From positions 243,501 to 307,500 of the forward strand of contig JBBBDQ010000227.1 of the NCBI GenBank assembly GCA_037127315.1: 64,000 nucleotides of DNA, written 5' to 3'. The DNA comes from Ascarosepion bandense. Lineage: Eukaryota; Mollusca; Cephalopoda; Sepiida; Sepiidae. Below the pieces are notes generated by a model. It was not told the DNA's origin. It ran no database searches and saw nothing but the letters and a program-made list of their open reading frames with translations. The translations under genes and the position numbers were made by a program. Positions within the stretch are counted from its first letter, which is position 1. Each line of letters starts with the position of its first letter. Positions 32,382 to 42,094 of this stretch are shown piece by piece.

Positions 32382-32675
32382 CGCGTTGTGGTGTAATGGA
32401 TATCGCCTCGGAATGAGAAATCGGTGAGCCGAGTTCGAATTTCAGTCGAATTCGTTTCATTCAATTAAGCACAAATACCTTGTGCTTAATAGACCTCTTC
32501 TTCCTCCAGCTATGGGTTGAATAGCAGGACAGATTGGGTTCTATAGCGTTGGTTGGCAACCAGTCTACCGCAGTAAGTAATGGCAATCTACTGCTAGAAA
32601 ATCTTCTGCCTAGTCAGCCATATCTGAAAAGTGACGTGATCCCTCAAGCGTGTATCACATATGACAACTGACTAC
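32382..32675 (+). mobile_element. SINE-1 copy, full length, head-to-tail with the previous one
   Basis: Starts directly after the preceding tail with 'ctacgcgttgtggtgtaatg', has B-box-like 'gagttcgaatttcagtcg' and ends near 'tatgacaactgacta'. The two copies differ at many sites, so they are separate insertions, the second probably at the first one's tail. Confidence 0.8.
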
Positions 32676-32849
32676 ATTCGTGGCATGATGAAAAGCTACA
32701 CTCAATTCCTTGCTCTGAATGGCGATCGGGGCTCAAGCTCTCTCCAGGCTTCAAGTAGAACTCTTATACACGATCCTTCATTAACGACTCTGAATGAATC
32801 GTCGGTTCCCCACTTCAGAAAGTACTTAATTTCGTGTTTTATCTTTACC

Positions 32850-33205
32850 CGTCCTAGGTATGACACTAAGCTACATCTGGCCACAAGACCTCTGATCGGG
32901 TAGTTTTATGGAGCGTGGAACCACCTGTTAATTGCTGTTGTTCCCAGGTCCACCCTGACTCGAGGTGACAGCACCTCTAATTGTCCGAACTATGGGCATA
33001 TAGTTTAACCTGGCGACAAAACACTTTGAAAGCATAAAAATACATTTTTATAGTAAAAATATCAGTAATACATTTTTATAAATTACTAACGCTTCCAAGA
33101 AAATTAAGTTTTGGCATTAAATGACACGTAAGGAGTTGATATGCCGCTAATCAAACACATTAATTCTATCTTTACAGGAATCAGATCAGACAAATAATAA
33201 AAAAT
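32850..33205 (+). repeat. Rep-C copy
   Basis: 'gacactaagctacatctggc', 'gtggaaccacctgttaattg', 'tcccaggtccaccctgactc', the 'tttttatagtaaaaatatc' unit and 'ggcattaaatgacacgtaag'. Same order as 5040-5560 and 55715-56420. Confidence 0.65.
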
Positions 33206-33329
33206 TACTGCGGCGATATTTGGGCCCAGACTTGACATAGTTGAAAGTGTTTACGTGACCTTATAACTGATAAACAATTTTGTACCCTAAAACTTTTCTC
33301 ATAGAAAAAAAATTACGAGCTTCTCGCTA

Positions 33330-33722
33330 CTATTCCAACATCAAATGTTCAGACGAGCTGAATCCTATAGTTCTATTAGTTCAGACCTTTACAGTTAGGA
33401 CTCGCTATGCCATGTACACAGTCGACTTATCCTCATTCACTTTGTATCTCATTGGTAAAGATGGAGTTCTATTCAGATTGCTTCTTCACCAAAACTTTTA
33501 CTTTGTAGAAAAGATTCCCTAGAGGATGCTTCCCCAACCACTGCAATCTTAACTTTAAGGCTTTAACCAACCGTTATGTATACTACTTATCCTAATGATC
33601 TGCATTTCATTTTTCCTTCCTTTTCTTCCTACAACAAACTCATTTAGTAGCCTTACCAACTTGAGTGGCTCTTACGCCTTGTCTTGGTTGAAAAACAAAA
33701 TAAAACTTAATTCAGTTATAGT
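33330..33722 (+). pseudogene. LINE-A relic (C-terminal region and 3' end)
   Basis: One frame contains CSDELNPIVLLVQTFTVRTR, matching CSDELKSLVPP.REFTRATR of other copies. After stops, the 3' flank ends with 'cttgagtggctcttacgcct' and 'tggttgaaaaacaaaat', a decayed form of the family 3' end. Very old. Confidence 0.55.
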
Positions 33723-34083
33723 ACAATTGTAAAAGGAAAATACTTAAATTTGATGGTAAAAACAATAAAAATAGGATACTCGTTGGAATATTTAACAGAA
33801 TAAAGGATGAATTATTTGAGGGACTTAGCCACTAAATTTGCAAACGACAAAAGTCTTTTGTTGTCTAAATATGTAAGCAGCCAAAATATTTAATATACCG
33901 TATTTCCTGCTACATAAACATGTTTGACAATAATGGAGTTTTCTGTAGTATAAAGGCTAGATATCATGAAAGGAAGATTTGTGTTCATACATTTACGAGT
34001 GTATCCCTGCCATCAAAAATAACGGCAAAATATTTGAGAGGATTATTAGCTGTTTTCACCCCTGGGCGTGACAGGAGGGAAAA
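33723..34083. other. Unassigned spacer with a Rep-F-associated segment
   Basis: 33990-34082 resembles 29825-29905 and ends 'gggcgtgacaggagggaaaa', like the edge of Rep-F copies ('gcgtgacaagagggaaat' at 34866). Confidence 0.4.
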
Positions 34084-34169
<86 letters not shown>

Positions 34170-34170
34170 A
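34084..34170. repeat. (ATCT)n tetranucleotide microsatellite
   Basis: About 21 uninterrupted units. The LSIYLSIY open frame is an artefact. Confidence 0.98.
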
Positions 34171-34341
34171 TGTTCAAACAATTCATTTCAAATTGTCTGT
34201 TGTTTATAACCAAGTTTCGTTAAAATTCGTTAATTTCCGTAACATGTTGACATTACGATACATTTCAGAGCAGATCTGGTTGTTGCGATGAATCGAAAAT
34301 TGTGTTATATAGGCTTGATTAAAACATCGTTGAGACTGGAG

Positions 34342-34436
34342 GTCATTCATGGTCGAGTGGTCTAAGATGTTGCCAAGTCAAATAGTAGCTTTCCCCATGT
34401 AGATAGGAGTCGCAGGTTCGGATCCTCCCGAGTAAC
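34342..34436 (+). tRNA. tRNA-Leu/Ser-like sequence (pseudogene or SINE head)
   Basis: Type II tRNA layout of 95 nt: A-box-like 'tggtcgagtggtctaagatg', long variable region, B-box-like 'gcaggttcggatcctcc'. A 7-bp acceptor pairing gtcattc/gagtaac is mostly kept. The B box deviates (ttcgga for ttcgaa) and the T stem is imperfect, so it is probably not functional. Confidence 0.5.
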
Positions 34437-34577
34437 ACACATTTTCGTAATAAAAATTTATCGTAAATAATCAGCCCAGTAAATATAAATATATAATACT
34501 GCTTAATTAAAACAAAAAAACAGAATATCTACTTATAAAGTATAAAAAATAACATTTCATATATTTTCTCTATTTTT

Positions 34578-34608
34578 ATAACAATGACTGTTGGGTATGT
34601 GTGTGTGC

Positions 34609-34653
<45 letters not shown>

Positions 34654-34708
34654 AATTGCCAACAGTCATTATTATAAAAAAGAGGATATATATATATATA
34701 TATATATT
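34578..34708. repeat. Palindromic microsatellite block
   Basis: 'aatgactgttgg' and its complement 'ccaacagtcatt' flank a (GT)n-(TA)n-(AC)n core, forming a large imperfect palindrome (34582-34671). A second (TA)n lies at 34685-34708. Confidence 0.85.
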
Positions 34709-34883
34709 CTTCACTACTCGGCAACATAAGTATTGCAAAAATATAAAATAATAAGGCATTGTTAAAGAACAAACACGAGGTGGCAAGAGCTTTTATAACT
34801 GCATAACAGGTAGCAAAATGCATGATCTGAGCCAACGCTGCTTCGTTATTTTCTCGCTATCCATGAGCGTGACAAGAGGGAAA

Positions 34884-34890
<7 letters not shown>
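34705..34890 (+). repeat. Rep-F copy
   Basis: Collinear with 30272-30465: 'ttcactactcggcaacataa', 'ttgttaaagaacaaacacga', 'gagcttttataactgcata', 'gctatccatgagcgtgac'. (TA)n tracts lie on both sides (34685 and 34890-34930). Confidence 0.7.

Positions 34891-34930
<40 letters not shown>
34890..34930. repeat. (TG)n(TA)n microsatellite
   Basis: About 40 bp following Rep-F. Confidence 0.95.
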
Positions 34931-34932
<2 letters not shown>

Positions 34933-35039
34933 CATAACAGTTTTTCTTATAATAGGGAGGATTACAAAAAGGGGTTTGCTTTAAAATTTGGATGATTTTT
35001 TAAATCATAATCACCACATGAAAAGCCACTAAGACACGA

Positions 35040-35285
35040 TCAGTGAGTATTAAAGACGAAAATAAAAGGAGAAACATTATTAAAAAATGAAAACAATAGA
35101 AGTGTAACCAAGAAGATATGAGTTACCGATTGACATTGCCTTTAAATTTTTGAAGATCAACGTCAGGGGGAAAGTATGGCGGCTGAGAGTTTCACAAGGG
35201 AAGAGTGCGAGAAAAGAAACCGTAAGCATAGAACTTGCGGTTACCTCTACCCAATTCAACTGCAAATTGATGAGACATTCCCATT
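35040..35285 (-). pseudogene. LINE-A C-terminal relic
   Basis: Minus strand: 'TVSFLALFPCETLSRHTFPLTLIFKNLKAMSIG', an out-of-frame derivative of SRTSRLWNSLP..CFPDSYNLQEFK. A family copy with a shifted frame. Confidence 0.55.
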
Positions 35286-35555
35286 AATCTAGTTAGTCAC
35301 TCAAGTGCCATACATGATACCCGCTTTTGATCCATGACTGACTAGGCAGAAGATTTTCCTGAAGTAGCTTGCCATTTCTTTCTGCGGCACACTAGTTTTC
35401 AACCAAGGCTACCGAACCCAACCTTTCTTTCTATTCAAATTATAGTTGGAGAGGAAGACATGGATAAATACGGGTATTTACGCGTAAATAAATTAATCTA
35501 GAATTTTAATTCAGCTCTCCGATTTCTCATTCTGAACCAATATGCTTTAAACCAA
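35286..35555 (-). mobile_element. SINE-1 copy
   Basis: 'agttagtcactcaagtgcca' to 'gaaccaatatgcttt'. Deletions around the hairpin region; diverged. Confidence 0.7.
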
Positions 35556-35612
35556 TCTTCTTTGTGACATGTTCCTTCAGGACGTAGGGGTTATGGCTTA
35601 CCACATCTCCCT

Positions 35613-35880
35613 AGTCAGTCAGTTAAGTGCCATACGTGATACATGCTTCGGCTATTATGTCTCGAAAGAGACATGACTGACAGGGCAGAAGATTATCCCG
35701 CAGTATGTTGCCATTGCTTTCTGCGGTAGACTGTTTGCCAGCCACGGCTATAGAACCCAATCTGTCCTGTTATTTGACCCAAGGATATTTGCGCGTAAGT
35801 GAATAGAAGGAATTCAACTGGAATTCGAACTCGGCTCCCCGATTTGTAGTTCCGAGCCGATATCCACTCTACCACATTAT
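35613..35880 (-). mobile_element. SINE-1 copy
   Basis: 'cagtcagttaagtgccatac' to 'gatatccactctaccacatt'. About 30 bp of the body ('aactggagggaagagacgg' region) are deleted. A LINE-B 3'-end scrap ('tgttccttcaggacgtaggg', 35570-35590) lies just upstream. Confidence 0.8.
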
Positions 35881-35904
35881 TTATTTTTTGTATAATATAA
35901 AAAA

Positions 35905-36165
35905 AAAATGTGGCACAAGGCCGGGGTAGAGGGCGGTACTCAGTTAACTGTCCTATACCTAGCTAAACACTATCACGACCCATTCACTACAATCAACACG
36001 TTCATTAAAGTGACCTCTAGACATTACAATTTGCTCAATCACCAAAAGAACCCATCCATCGACTTCCCAATCTTTCATACACCACAATACCACAAATTTA
36101 CGAGGGGCTCCTAAAAACGAGGGAAGCAACCATGACAATAAAAATGCATTTATATACAATATAAT
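35905..36165 (+). repeat. Rep-G copy
   Basis: Shares 'ctatacctagctaa.cac', 'acgacccattc', 'acaccacaataccacaaatt' and neighbouring bases with 52470-52690. A 32-bp piece ('caacacgttcattaaagtga' + 'cctctagaca') recurs at 36556-36590. Confidence 0.6.
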
Positions 36166-36389
36166 ACATAATTTAGAAGATTTAATGAAAGATAAATGAT
36201 GGGAGGGGGGATGAATCTAAAAAACAAACTGAAAATACAACAAATTTTTAAACTAAAATAATAAACAATATCCACTCCACCACAACGCACATCTGCTTAG
36301 TACTGCGCTTAAATTCATAAAGTTTAGGTATCATAGCTCATCAGAACAATTACTATGAAAATATTTATCGAAAAATTAAGGAGGTGGGA

Positions 36390-36492
36390 ACGTCCTTTCC
36401 TAAGTGAATGTAAGGAAATTCGATAGGAATTCGAACCAGGTTCTTCGATTTCTTGCTCCGAGCCGCTATCCATGACGCCACCCTAACGTCGA
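36390..36492 (-). mobile_element. SINE-1 head fragment
   Basis: 'taagtgaatgtaaggaaatt', 'aggaattcgaaccaggttct' and 'gagccgctatccatgacgcc' correspond to the body start and tRNA-like head. A short second scrap lies at 36270-36295. Confidence 0.6.
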
Positions 36493-36689
36493 TATTAATA
36501 CTAACAAGCAAAAGTCACCTTGCGTATTATACGACAAAAGTGGCTGGTACTTAAATCAACACGTTCATTAAAGTGACCTCTAGACAATATGAAAATGAAA
36601 TTTAAAATGCACATTATATGACAACAAATACGGAACAGGGAAGAAAATATAGTTAGCGAAAAAGATTTTCGATTGTAACGATTTTTCAA

Positions 36690-37260
36690 TCAATCAACCT
36701 TTGCATTTCGGAATTATTGAAGCAGAGTAGGCAGCCCCTGGAGCCTAGCTGCCACCTGATGGGAGTGATGAGTATCAGCATTGCTTGTCGCAAGATCGAT
36801 CGCTGGTTTAGTCACAGAACGGAAACGATCGGATATGTTTAGTCATCCTATTCTCAATGAGAAATATTTTTATGAGGTCGTTTGTGGTTCGTTGCTTCCT
36901 ACCCTCGGAGGACTTCGCCTACCTCTCTCCCACGAATATGATCAGACTTTTTTTTTTGTTTTGTCCGTACGTACTTGGTTTAATTTGGATGGGAGATAGT
37001 AAAATATATAATCATCCTCATCCTCACCTGAATTTTGACAAAATTGTAGATTAGGTGTTTCAACTTGTTGATATCTGTCGTGGGTGATGGATTCTGCGAG
37101 ACATATTTTTTTAGAAGAGAATTTAAACTATTTTCCCAAAATCTATTGAAATAGAACATACTCATTGATAGATGAAAAAGGGATGTTTATTTAGGTTTAA
37201 CATTTGTTTTTTAGAAAATTCCCAAGACCTCATACGAGTTTAAGATCACTCTAATTTATT
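36690..37260. other. Unassigned region
   Basis: Nothing recognisable. Confidence 0.35.
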
Positions 37261-37261
37261 A

Positions 37262-37405
37262 ATTTGGGCACCTCAAGGTGGTATAATGGTTAGCAAGCTT
37301 GTCTCGCTAGAACCATTACATATTAAGTAGTGAGTTCGATCCTCACTGGGTGTCTCATACTTTTGGCTTTGTGCTACATCTAAGATGCGTTTAGAAAATC
37401 ACCAC
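37262..37405 (+). mobile_element. SINE-2 copy, best preserved
   Basis: 'gggcacctcaaggtggtata' + 'atggttagcaagcttgtctc' (A-box-like), 'gagttcgatcctcactgggt' (B-box-like, and 'gggcacc...gggtgtc' as a decayed acceptor stem), then 'tttgtgctacatctaagatg' and 'tttagaaaatcac'. The head has tRNA-like spacing of A and B boxes. Confidence 0.75.
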
Positions 37406-37517
37406 TCTAATTTATCAAATTCGCACTGTCCTTTTTTATATGTGGATCTTAGTTGGATTTTTTTGGTAAATTTTTTGTTTCGTTTACTGGTTTCATCCTA
37501 CCCCCAGTCATTTCATG

Positions 37518-37519
<2 letters not shown>

Positions 37520-37582
<63 letters not shown>
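37520..37582. repeat. (TA)n-(TG)n microsatellite
   Basis: About 32 bp of TA followed by about 30 bp of TG. Confidence 0.97.
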
Positions 37583-37583
<1 letters not shown>

Positions 37584-37589
37584 GATAAA

Positions 37590-37978
37590 TAAATTTGTAT
37601 GTCATGTAGTTTTTTATAAGTTCCCTGTGAATATGTGGGATAATAATATATGAAGGACTGAGTAGAATTATTGTGGTTAATGAGTTAATTGTAATGGATG
37701 AATGGATGAATCATAAATTTGATTTGCTTGGTTTATGATAGTTAATGTTAAGCAGCTCTACTCGACTTCCCCTTAATCCATATGTCCAAATGAATGTATT
37801 TTTACATAAATAAAAAATAATAATTAATAATCATTATAGTAAAATCCGTTATATATATGATTGTTTAATTACTTAGTTTCTGGTCATAATAAGGTTAGAC
37901 CAGTGCACATTTGTATTAAAAAGTGTTCCATACAATTATATTATTTTGTAGGACTTTTGAATATTTTCCTTTTTGTAG
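37590..37978. other. Unassigned AT-rich region
   Basis: Nothing recognisable. Confidence 0.35.
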
Positions 37979-38096
37979 ACGAATTATTACGCGACCTAGG
38001 TTTCTACCATGAGTGGTGTTTTCAGGCGATTTGCAATATGGCAAATCGCCTGAAAACACCACTCATGGTAGAAACCTAGGTCGCGTAATAATTCGT
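37979..38096. repeat. Perfect palindrome: 56-bp arms, 6-bp loop
   Basis: 37979-38034 ('acgaattattacgcgaccta ... ggcgatttgc') and 38041-38096 are exact reverse complements with spacer AATATG. Both strands carry the same open frame (ELLRDLGFYHEWCFQAI...), a mirror effect of the palindrome rather than a gene. Confidence 0.95.
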
Positions 38097-38106
38097 TTCC
38101 AAATGG

Positions 38107-38184
<78 letters not shown>
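38107..38184. repeat. (CA)n-(TA)n microsatellite
   Basis: CA repeats to about 38152, then TA repeats. It lies between the palindrome and Rep-F. Confidence 0.97.
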
Positions 38185-38185
<1 letters not shown>

Positions 38186-38189
<4 letters not shown>

Positions 38190-38360
38190 CCCTCCTGTCA
38201 CGCTCATGGAGACAGCGAGACAATATTCAGGAAGCATCGGCTCAGTTAATTTCCTTTGCTACCAGTTATGAAAGCTCTTTCCGTGTGTTTACTCTTGAAA
38301 AAAGGCTTATTATGTTTTGCAATAATTATATCGTCGAGTAGTGAGGAATATATATACATG
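38186..38360 (-). repeat. Rep-F copy (minus)
   Basis: Reverse complement: 'ttcctcactactcgacgata', 'ttattgcaaaacataataag', 'gtaaacacacggaaagagct', 'ttcataactggtagcaaagg', 'ctccatgagcgtgacaggag'. Collinear with the 30-kb and 34-kb copies. Confidence 0.7.
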
Positions 38361-38869
38361 TCAGATTAAATAAATGGCAAACATTGTGTCGGCTTATTTT
38401 TAATAAAATCCGTTCATACTCACGGGTAATCGTTCGCGTATTATAATTGAAAGATGTAAGAAATGTGCTGTAACGTTGACATATGATTTTGTTATTCATT
38501 TCTCGATGTTCCTAAGTACTTTCAATCTTCTTCCGACATCATTATAAAGAGTGTGAGTTATGGTAACAAAATATAACCGCAAAACTGTGTTGCTAAAAAT
38601 TACTGTAAATTTTCTTACTTCAAATATAGCGGTTGATAAATTGCTTAGCGTTGGTTAGAACGTGAAAATGATCCCAAATGGAATATGTTTATGTTGCAAT
38701 TGACAGCTTTAGCCGTCATTCAGTAGAATCACCTATGAAAACTGTAGTAATGTTCTAAAATGTTTGTAAAAAGAACAGTTTCTCATGTTTTAACACGTGC
38801 GTGACCATAACATTACAACATAAAAAAACTCTTTGGGATAATTTTCACGTTCTAATGAAATAGTGAAGG
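38361..38869. other. Unassigned region upstream of the hammerhead dimer
   Basis: No recognisable gene or repeat. 'aattttcacgttctaatgaaat' at 38840 is a near complement of 'ttagaacgtgaaaatgat' at 38656, forming a loose inverted repeat. Confidence 0.35.
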
Positions 38870-38945
38870 TACCGCTTAGGGAGTAGAAACTCCGACCGAC
38901 ACCAAATCGGTCGAGTTTCGATCCCGGCCAGAAGCAAGTGGATAT

Positions 38946-39000
38946 GTCTAGCCACACTGATGAGCTGTGATACAGCGAAACGGGCTTGTATGTGGATGAC
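38946..39000 (+). ncRNA. Type I hammerhead ribozyme, first copy
   Basis: Stem I GTC-TAG-CCACA pairs with TGTGG-AT-GAC (38946-38956 with 38991-39000), leaving an internal loop as in natural type I hammerheads. Core CTGATGA is at 38957-38963. Stem II is GCTG/CAGC with loop TGATA. Core GAAA is at 38977-38980. A minimal stem III (CGG..TTG, G-U pairs) is followed by triplet GTA (cleavage after 38990). Every conserved core base is in place. Confidence 0.85.
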
Positions 39001-39255
39001 TAATATATTATGCTCTCATTACGATTGAGCTCTCTGGAGAAGAAAATTTTAAAAACAGTTTCCACTTCGGCTATATGCGTGACTCTTCAGAAATGAATTG
39101 AGTTCTCTCGGTGACTGGCATCTGTATACACTGCTTATATACAAGACGTTAAAATTTCCTTTCTCTGATGCCATGCGCCGATGGCTTAGGAAGTAGAAAC
39201 TCCGACTGACACCAAATCGGTCGAGTTTCGATTTCGGCCAGAAGCAAGTGGATAT

Positions 39256-39310
39256 GTCTAGCCACACTGATGAGCTGTGATACAGCGAAACGGGTTTGTA
39301 TGTGGATGAC
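39256..39310 (+). ncRNA. Type I hammerhead ribozyme, second copy
   Basis: Identical to the first copy except one base in the minimal stem III (cgggcttg becomes cgggtttg). Same stems and core. The predicted cleavage is after 39300. Confidence 0.85.
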
Positions 39311-39569
39311 TTATTATATATATCTCAAATATTTTGACGCCAGAAGTCCACTCGTAAATAATTTAACACTAAATAAATAATTTTCCGAATTTCCTTCTTG
39401 AAACTTGTTGGACAGGCGCTACAGAATCACTACAAACTTTTAATGAAAAACGTATGCGTTAAATGTTCAATCGTCAAGCAGTTTACGGTCAAGGTCAAAA
39501 GTAGGTTAGCTTGACTTGTACGAACCGCTTTGATGAGTAAAGCTATCCGAAGCTATCCTGAGGTTAAAG

Positions 39570-40020
39570 TCTTTTTTTTAATTTCACCCTCAACAAAGTA
39601 ATAAAGCCGCTAAGATGAAAGAATATGAACGAATAAATTGAGGAGGAAGAACAATAAAAGAGGAATGAAGAAGACAGGTAATCATGATTGACATTGCATT
39701 TCAATTTTTGAAGATCAAAATTGATTGTCATACAAGGAGCTGAAAATAAATATCCACAAGCGAGAAATGCAGGTGAAAAAAAAAAACAAACTGTCAGGAT
39801 AAAATTTACGGTTAAATTTACTCATTTCAACTGTAAGATGATGAGACCTTGCCGACAATCTAGTACTGCGTTTTAATAAAGTCTAAATATCAAAGAGTAA
39901 AGCTCATCAGAATAATTGCCATGAAAATATTTATAAGAAAGGCATAAAATAGCTAAGACATGGCAGTAGAAAAGTGACTAAATCAGAAATGCCGGGTCAG
40001 GACCGATAACATTGCAGATT
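39570..40020 (-). pseudogene. LINE-A relic, C-terminal region and 3' end
   Basis: Minus strand: a degraded KTGRHRF..KFNRKFYPDSLFF, 'TSRLWIFIFSSL' and 'FDLQKLKCNVN', then a 3' end near 'gctttattactttgttgagg' + T run at 39573. The 5' limit contains 'gcaatgttatcggtcctgac' (NVIGPDP). Confidence 0.65.
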
Positions 40021-40029
40021 TCTTCCTAG

Positions 40030-40462
40030 TGTTTTATAAAGAATCTCAAAATATGTAGCAGTCCCCTAAATACGAATTTGAACGAGATACTAGATTAGCA
40101 ACTAGATCCCACCCTTTTACAGTGAAACCGATAAAATGCAGCCGTAACTTCTACTCCAACAGTTCCTCGCACTTCCCGACTGTGGAATTCTCTTCCAAAC
40201 GATTGCTTCCCCGACGGCTACAATCTTTAGGAGTTTAAATGTAAGGTCAATAAACACCTCCTAACACACTAACCTGCTCCCATTCTATCAAACACTCTTC
40301 CCATCTGCCCAACCCTCATCCTCGCTGTCCTTACTCATCTGTCACCTTCCTCCTGACATTCCCTATGTCTAACCACTCCTTCTCTTTACCTTCCCCTATG
40401 TAGCCCCATGCGCAACAGTGGCAGTGGAATGCCTTGCTTGGGGTGAGATGATTAAAAAAAAA
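40030..40462 (+). pseudogene. LINE-A relic, inverted relative to its neighbour
   Basis: 'EFERDTRLATRSHPFTVKPIKC', then out-of-frame NSSRTSRLWNSLPNDCFPDG and 'YNL.EFKCKVNKHL'. 3' UTR with 'gcgcaacagtggcagtggaa' and 'ggggtgagatgatt' + poly-A at 40451-40467. Together with 39570-40020 it forms a tail-out inverted pair. Confidence 0.7.
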
Positions 40463-40798
40463 AAAAAAAGAAGCGTTAGACCAGAGGCGACAGCAATATT
40501 CAATGCATTGACGAACGGTAGATCAATACCTTTACTACTATTACTTATTTATTAGTAAAATAGAATGTGACGAGAAAAAAATTGTCTAGCCCGACACAGT
40601 GAACAAACATTCTGAACAGCAGGCTTAGGAATCGATTCAATATAAGCTTACCACTTCAGGTTAGCGGAAAACTTGAGAAAGCACAATGAGTCACTCTCCC
40701 TGAGATTAGTATCAAAAAGTGGTGCAGTTTGGATTGGTGAGTTTTAGTTAGCAAGCTATAAATTTTTTATCTTTCGGTAGGAGGCCTATTCAACTTAT
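40463..40798. other. Spacer, partly LINE-A-like (minus)
   Basis: 40480-40700 resembles the 5'-ward part of LINE-A minus copies ('gacagcaatattcaatgcat' compares with 'gacagcaatattaaatgcat' at 43990). The remainder is unassigned. Confidence 0.45.
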
Positions 40799-40799
40799 A

Positions 40800-41082
40800 C
40801 AGTCAGTTAATTGCCATACCTGATACACGCTTGTGCGATCATGTCTCGAAAGACACGTGGCTGACCGGGAAAAAAGATTTTCCCGCGATAGGTTGCTATT
40901 ACAGTTTGCTATAAGGCTATAGAACCCAGTCTGTCCTGCTATTTAACCCATATCTGAAGGTAGAAGAGACTGATTAATATATTTCTTAGGGGTATTTGCG
41001 TGTAAGTGAATGCAACGAATTCAACTGGAATTCGAACTCGGCTCTTCGATTTCACCTACTGAGTCGATATCTACTGCATACA
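40800..41082 (-). mobile_element. SINE-1 copy
   Basis: 'cagtcagttaattgccatac' to 'gagtcgatatctactgcata'. One deletion of about 25 bp near 'ggtagactggttgcc'. Confidence 0.75.
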
Positions 41083-41084
41083 GT

Positions 41085-41830
41085 TAGGCAATTATGAGTG
41101 AACTGGAAGTCCTAAGACTAATTATTGGCAGCCACAATCTTAACAGAATAAGATATGCAGATGACACAATGCTGATAGAAGACACAGCAATTAAATTGCA
41201 AGAAATCCTACAGAATGTAACAACAGAAAGCGAGAAGAAGTACAGCAATGTAAATATCTGGGAATTATTTTAACAGGGGACGGAAAGAGCAACACCGAAA
41301 CCCGAAGACGCATTAGTAGAGCGAAAGCTGCCTTTCCAAAAGACAAGCAAAATATTAAGAAACAGAAAAATCTTGTTAAAATGAAAGAAAAGAGCACTGA
41401 ACTCGTAATATCAGTCCTCCTATATAGAAGTAAATGCTGGACAATCTCCTCATAGATGAAGAAGAGATTTGAAGTAACAGAAAGTTTGTTCAACAGAAGA
41501 ATGTTTTGATTAACATGTACAGAACATGTGAGCAACAATAAAGATGGAAACAAAAAGGACACTTTTATAGGGCGCATAACGAGGAAAGAAGGCTTGGAAA
41601 ATTTAATAATTGCAGGGCAGAGGTAAACTACGCATGACCAACCTAGCGAGCTTCAGTAAATGATTGGCGGAGCAAGGTTTCGAAGAGATAAGTAAAGGAC
41701 CAAATTTATTAAGTTCTACAAAGGACAGGAAAATGGGGACAGGCAACGATCACCAACATCCTGAAGGGACACGTCATGAAAGCAGAATGTAACGATAATT
41801 AAATGGCGGAGGAGGGAAGCACAATAAAAA
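41085..41830 (+). pseudogene. LINE-B, RT motif C to 3' end, frameshifted
   Basis: Begins before motif C: ELEVLRLIIGSHNLNRIRYA, with YADDTML (catalytic Asp pair present) and LQEILQNVTTESEKK. It then continues in other frames with TGDGKSNTETRRRISRAKAA, 'VISVLLYRSKCWTISS', 'FNRRMF', a shortened 'FIGRITRKEGLENLIIAGQ' and a 3' end like 'SSTKDRKMGTGNDHQHPEGT'. Several frameshifts and stops. It shows that motif C and the CWTISS/RRM/FLGH region belong to a single element. The antisense 128-residue frame (41191-41577) is a shadow. Confidence 0.8.
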
Positions 41831-42094
41831 TAAAATAATACATATGCAAATCATGTAAAATTATTTAAAACTTATGCAAATCAAGTAAAATTCTTTTGTA
41901 TAAATTTTCTCGAAATGCGTTTTCTGAATTCTGCTAATGCATATACCGTAAAGTACAGAGTTGCGTGACTTTGGGGGAGTTATTTTATTTTCCTAAAATT
42001 GAATGATTTAAAGTGTCTCAAGCAGATGCTAAAAATAAAAGGGGCTTTGTAAAAAAGAACAATAATTACTTGTTAAGTCCTGAGATTTGGAGCC

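Larger units (their letters stand above)
38870..39312 (+). mobile_element. Retrozyme-like element: two direct repeats with hammerhead ribozymes, 310-bp period
   Basis: Two about 125-bp segments (about 38875-39000 and 39175-39310) are almost identical: 'agtagaaactccgac.gaca', 'ccaaatcggtcgagtttcga', 'ggccagaagcaagtggatat' and the ribozyme. The predicted cleavage sites after 38990 and 39300 are 310 bp apart, and the intervening sequence would be the released unit. No ORF is present. Known retrozymes are non-autonomous retroelements whose transcripts self-cleave at flanking hammerheads and circularise. Alternatives are a hammerhead-bearing SINE tandem, or terminal repeats of a Penelope-like element lacking its coding part. 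Confidence 0.65.

Noticed and set aside
34342..34436. Functional tRNA-Leu gene
   Set aside because: The B box and T stem are imperfect and no clear anticodon stem forms, so it is listed only as tRNA-like.
36328..36345. Minus-strand CTGATGAGCT as a hammerhead core (also at 39900)
   Set aside because: These belong to LINE-A-type sequence; no GAAA core or stems are present.
37861..38223. Mirror open frames ELLRDLGFYHEWCF... on both strands
   Set aside because: The identical peptide on both strands is simply the two arms of the palindrome.
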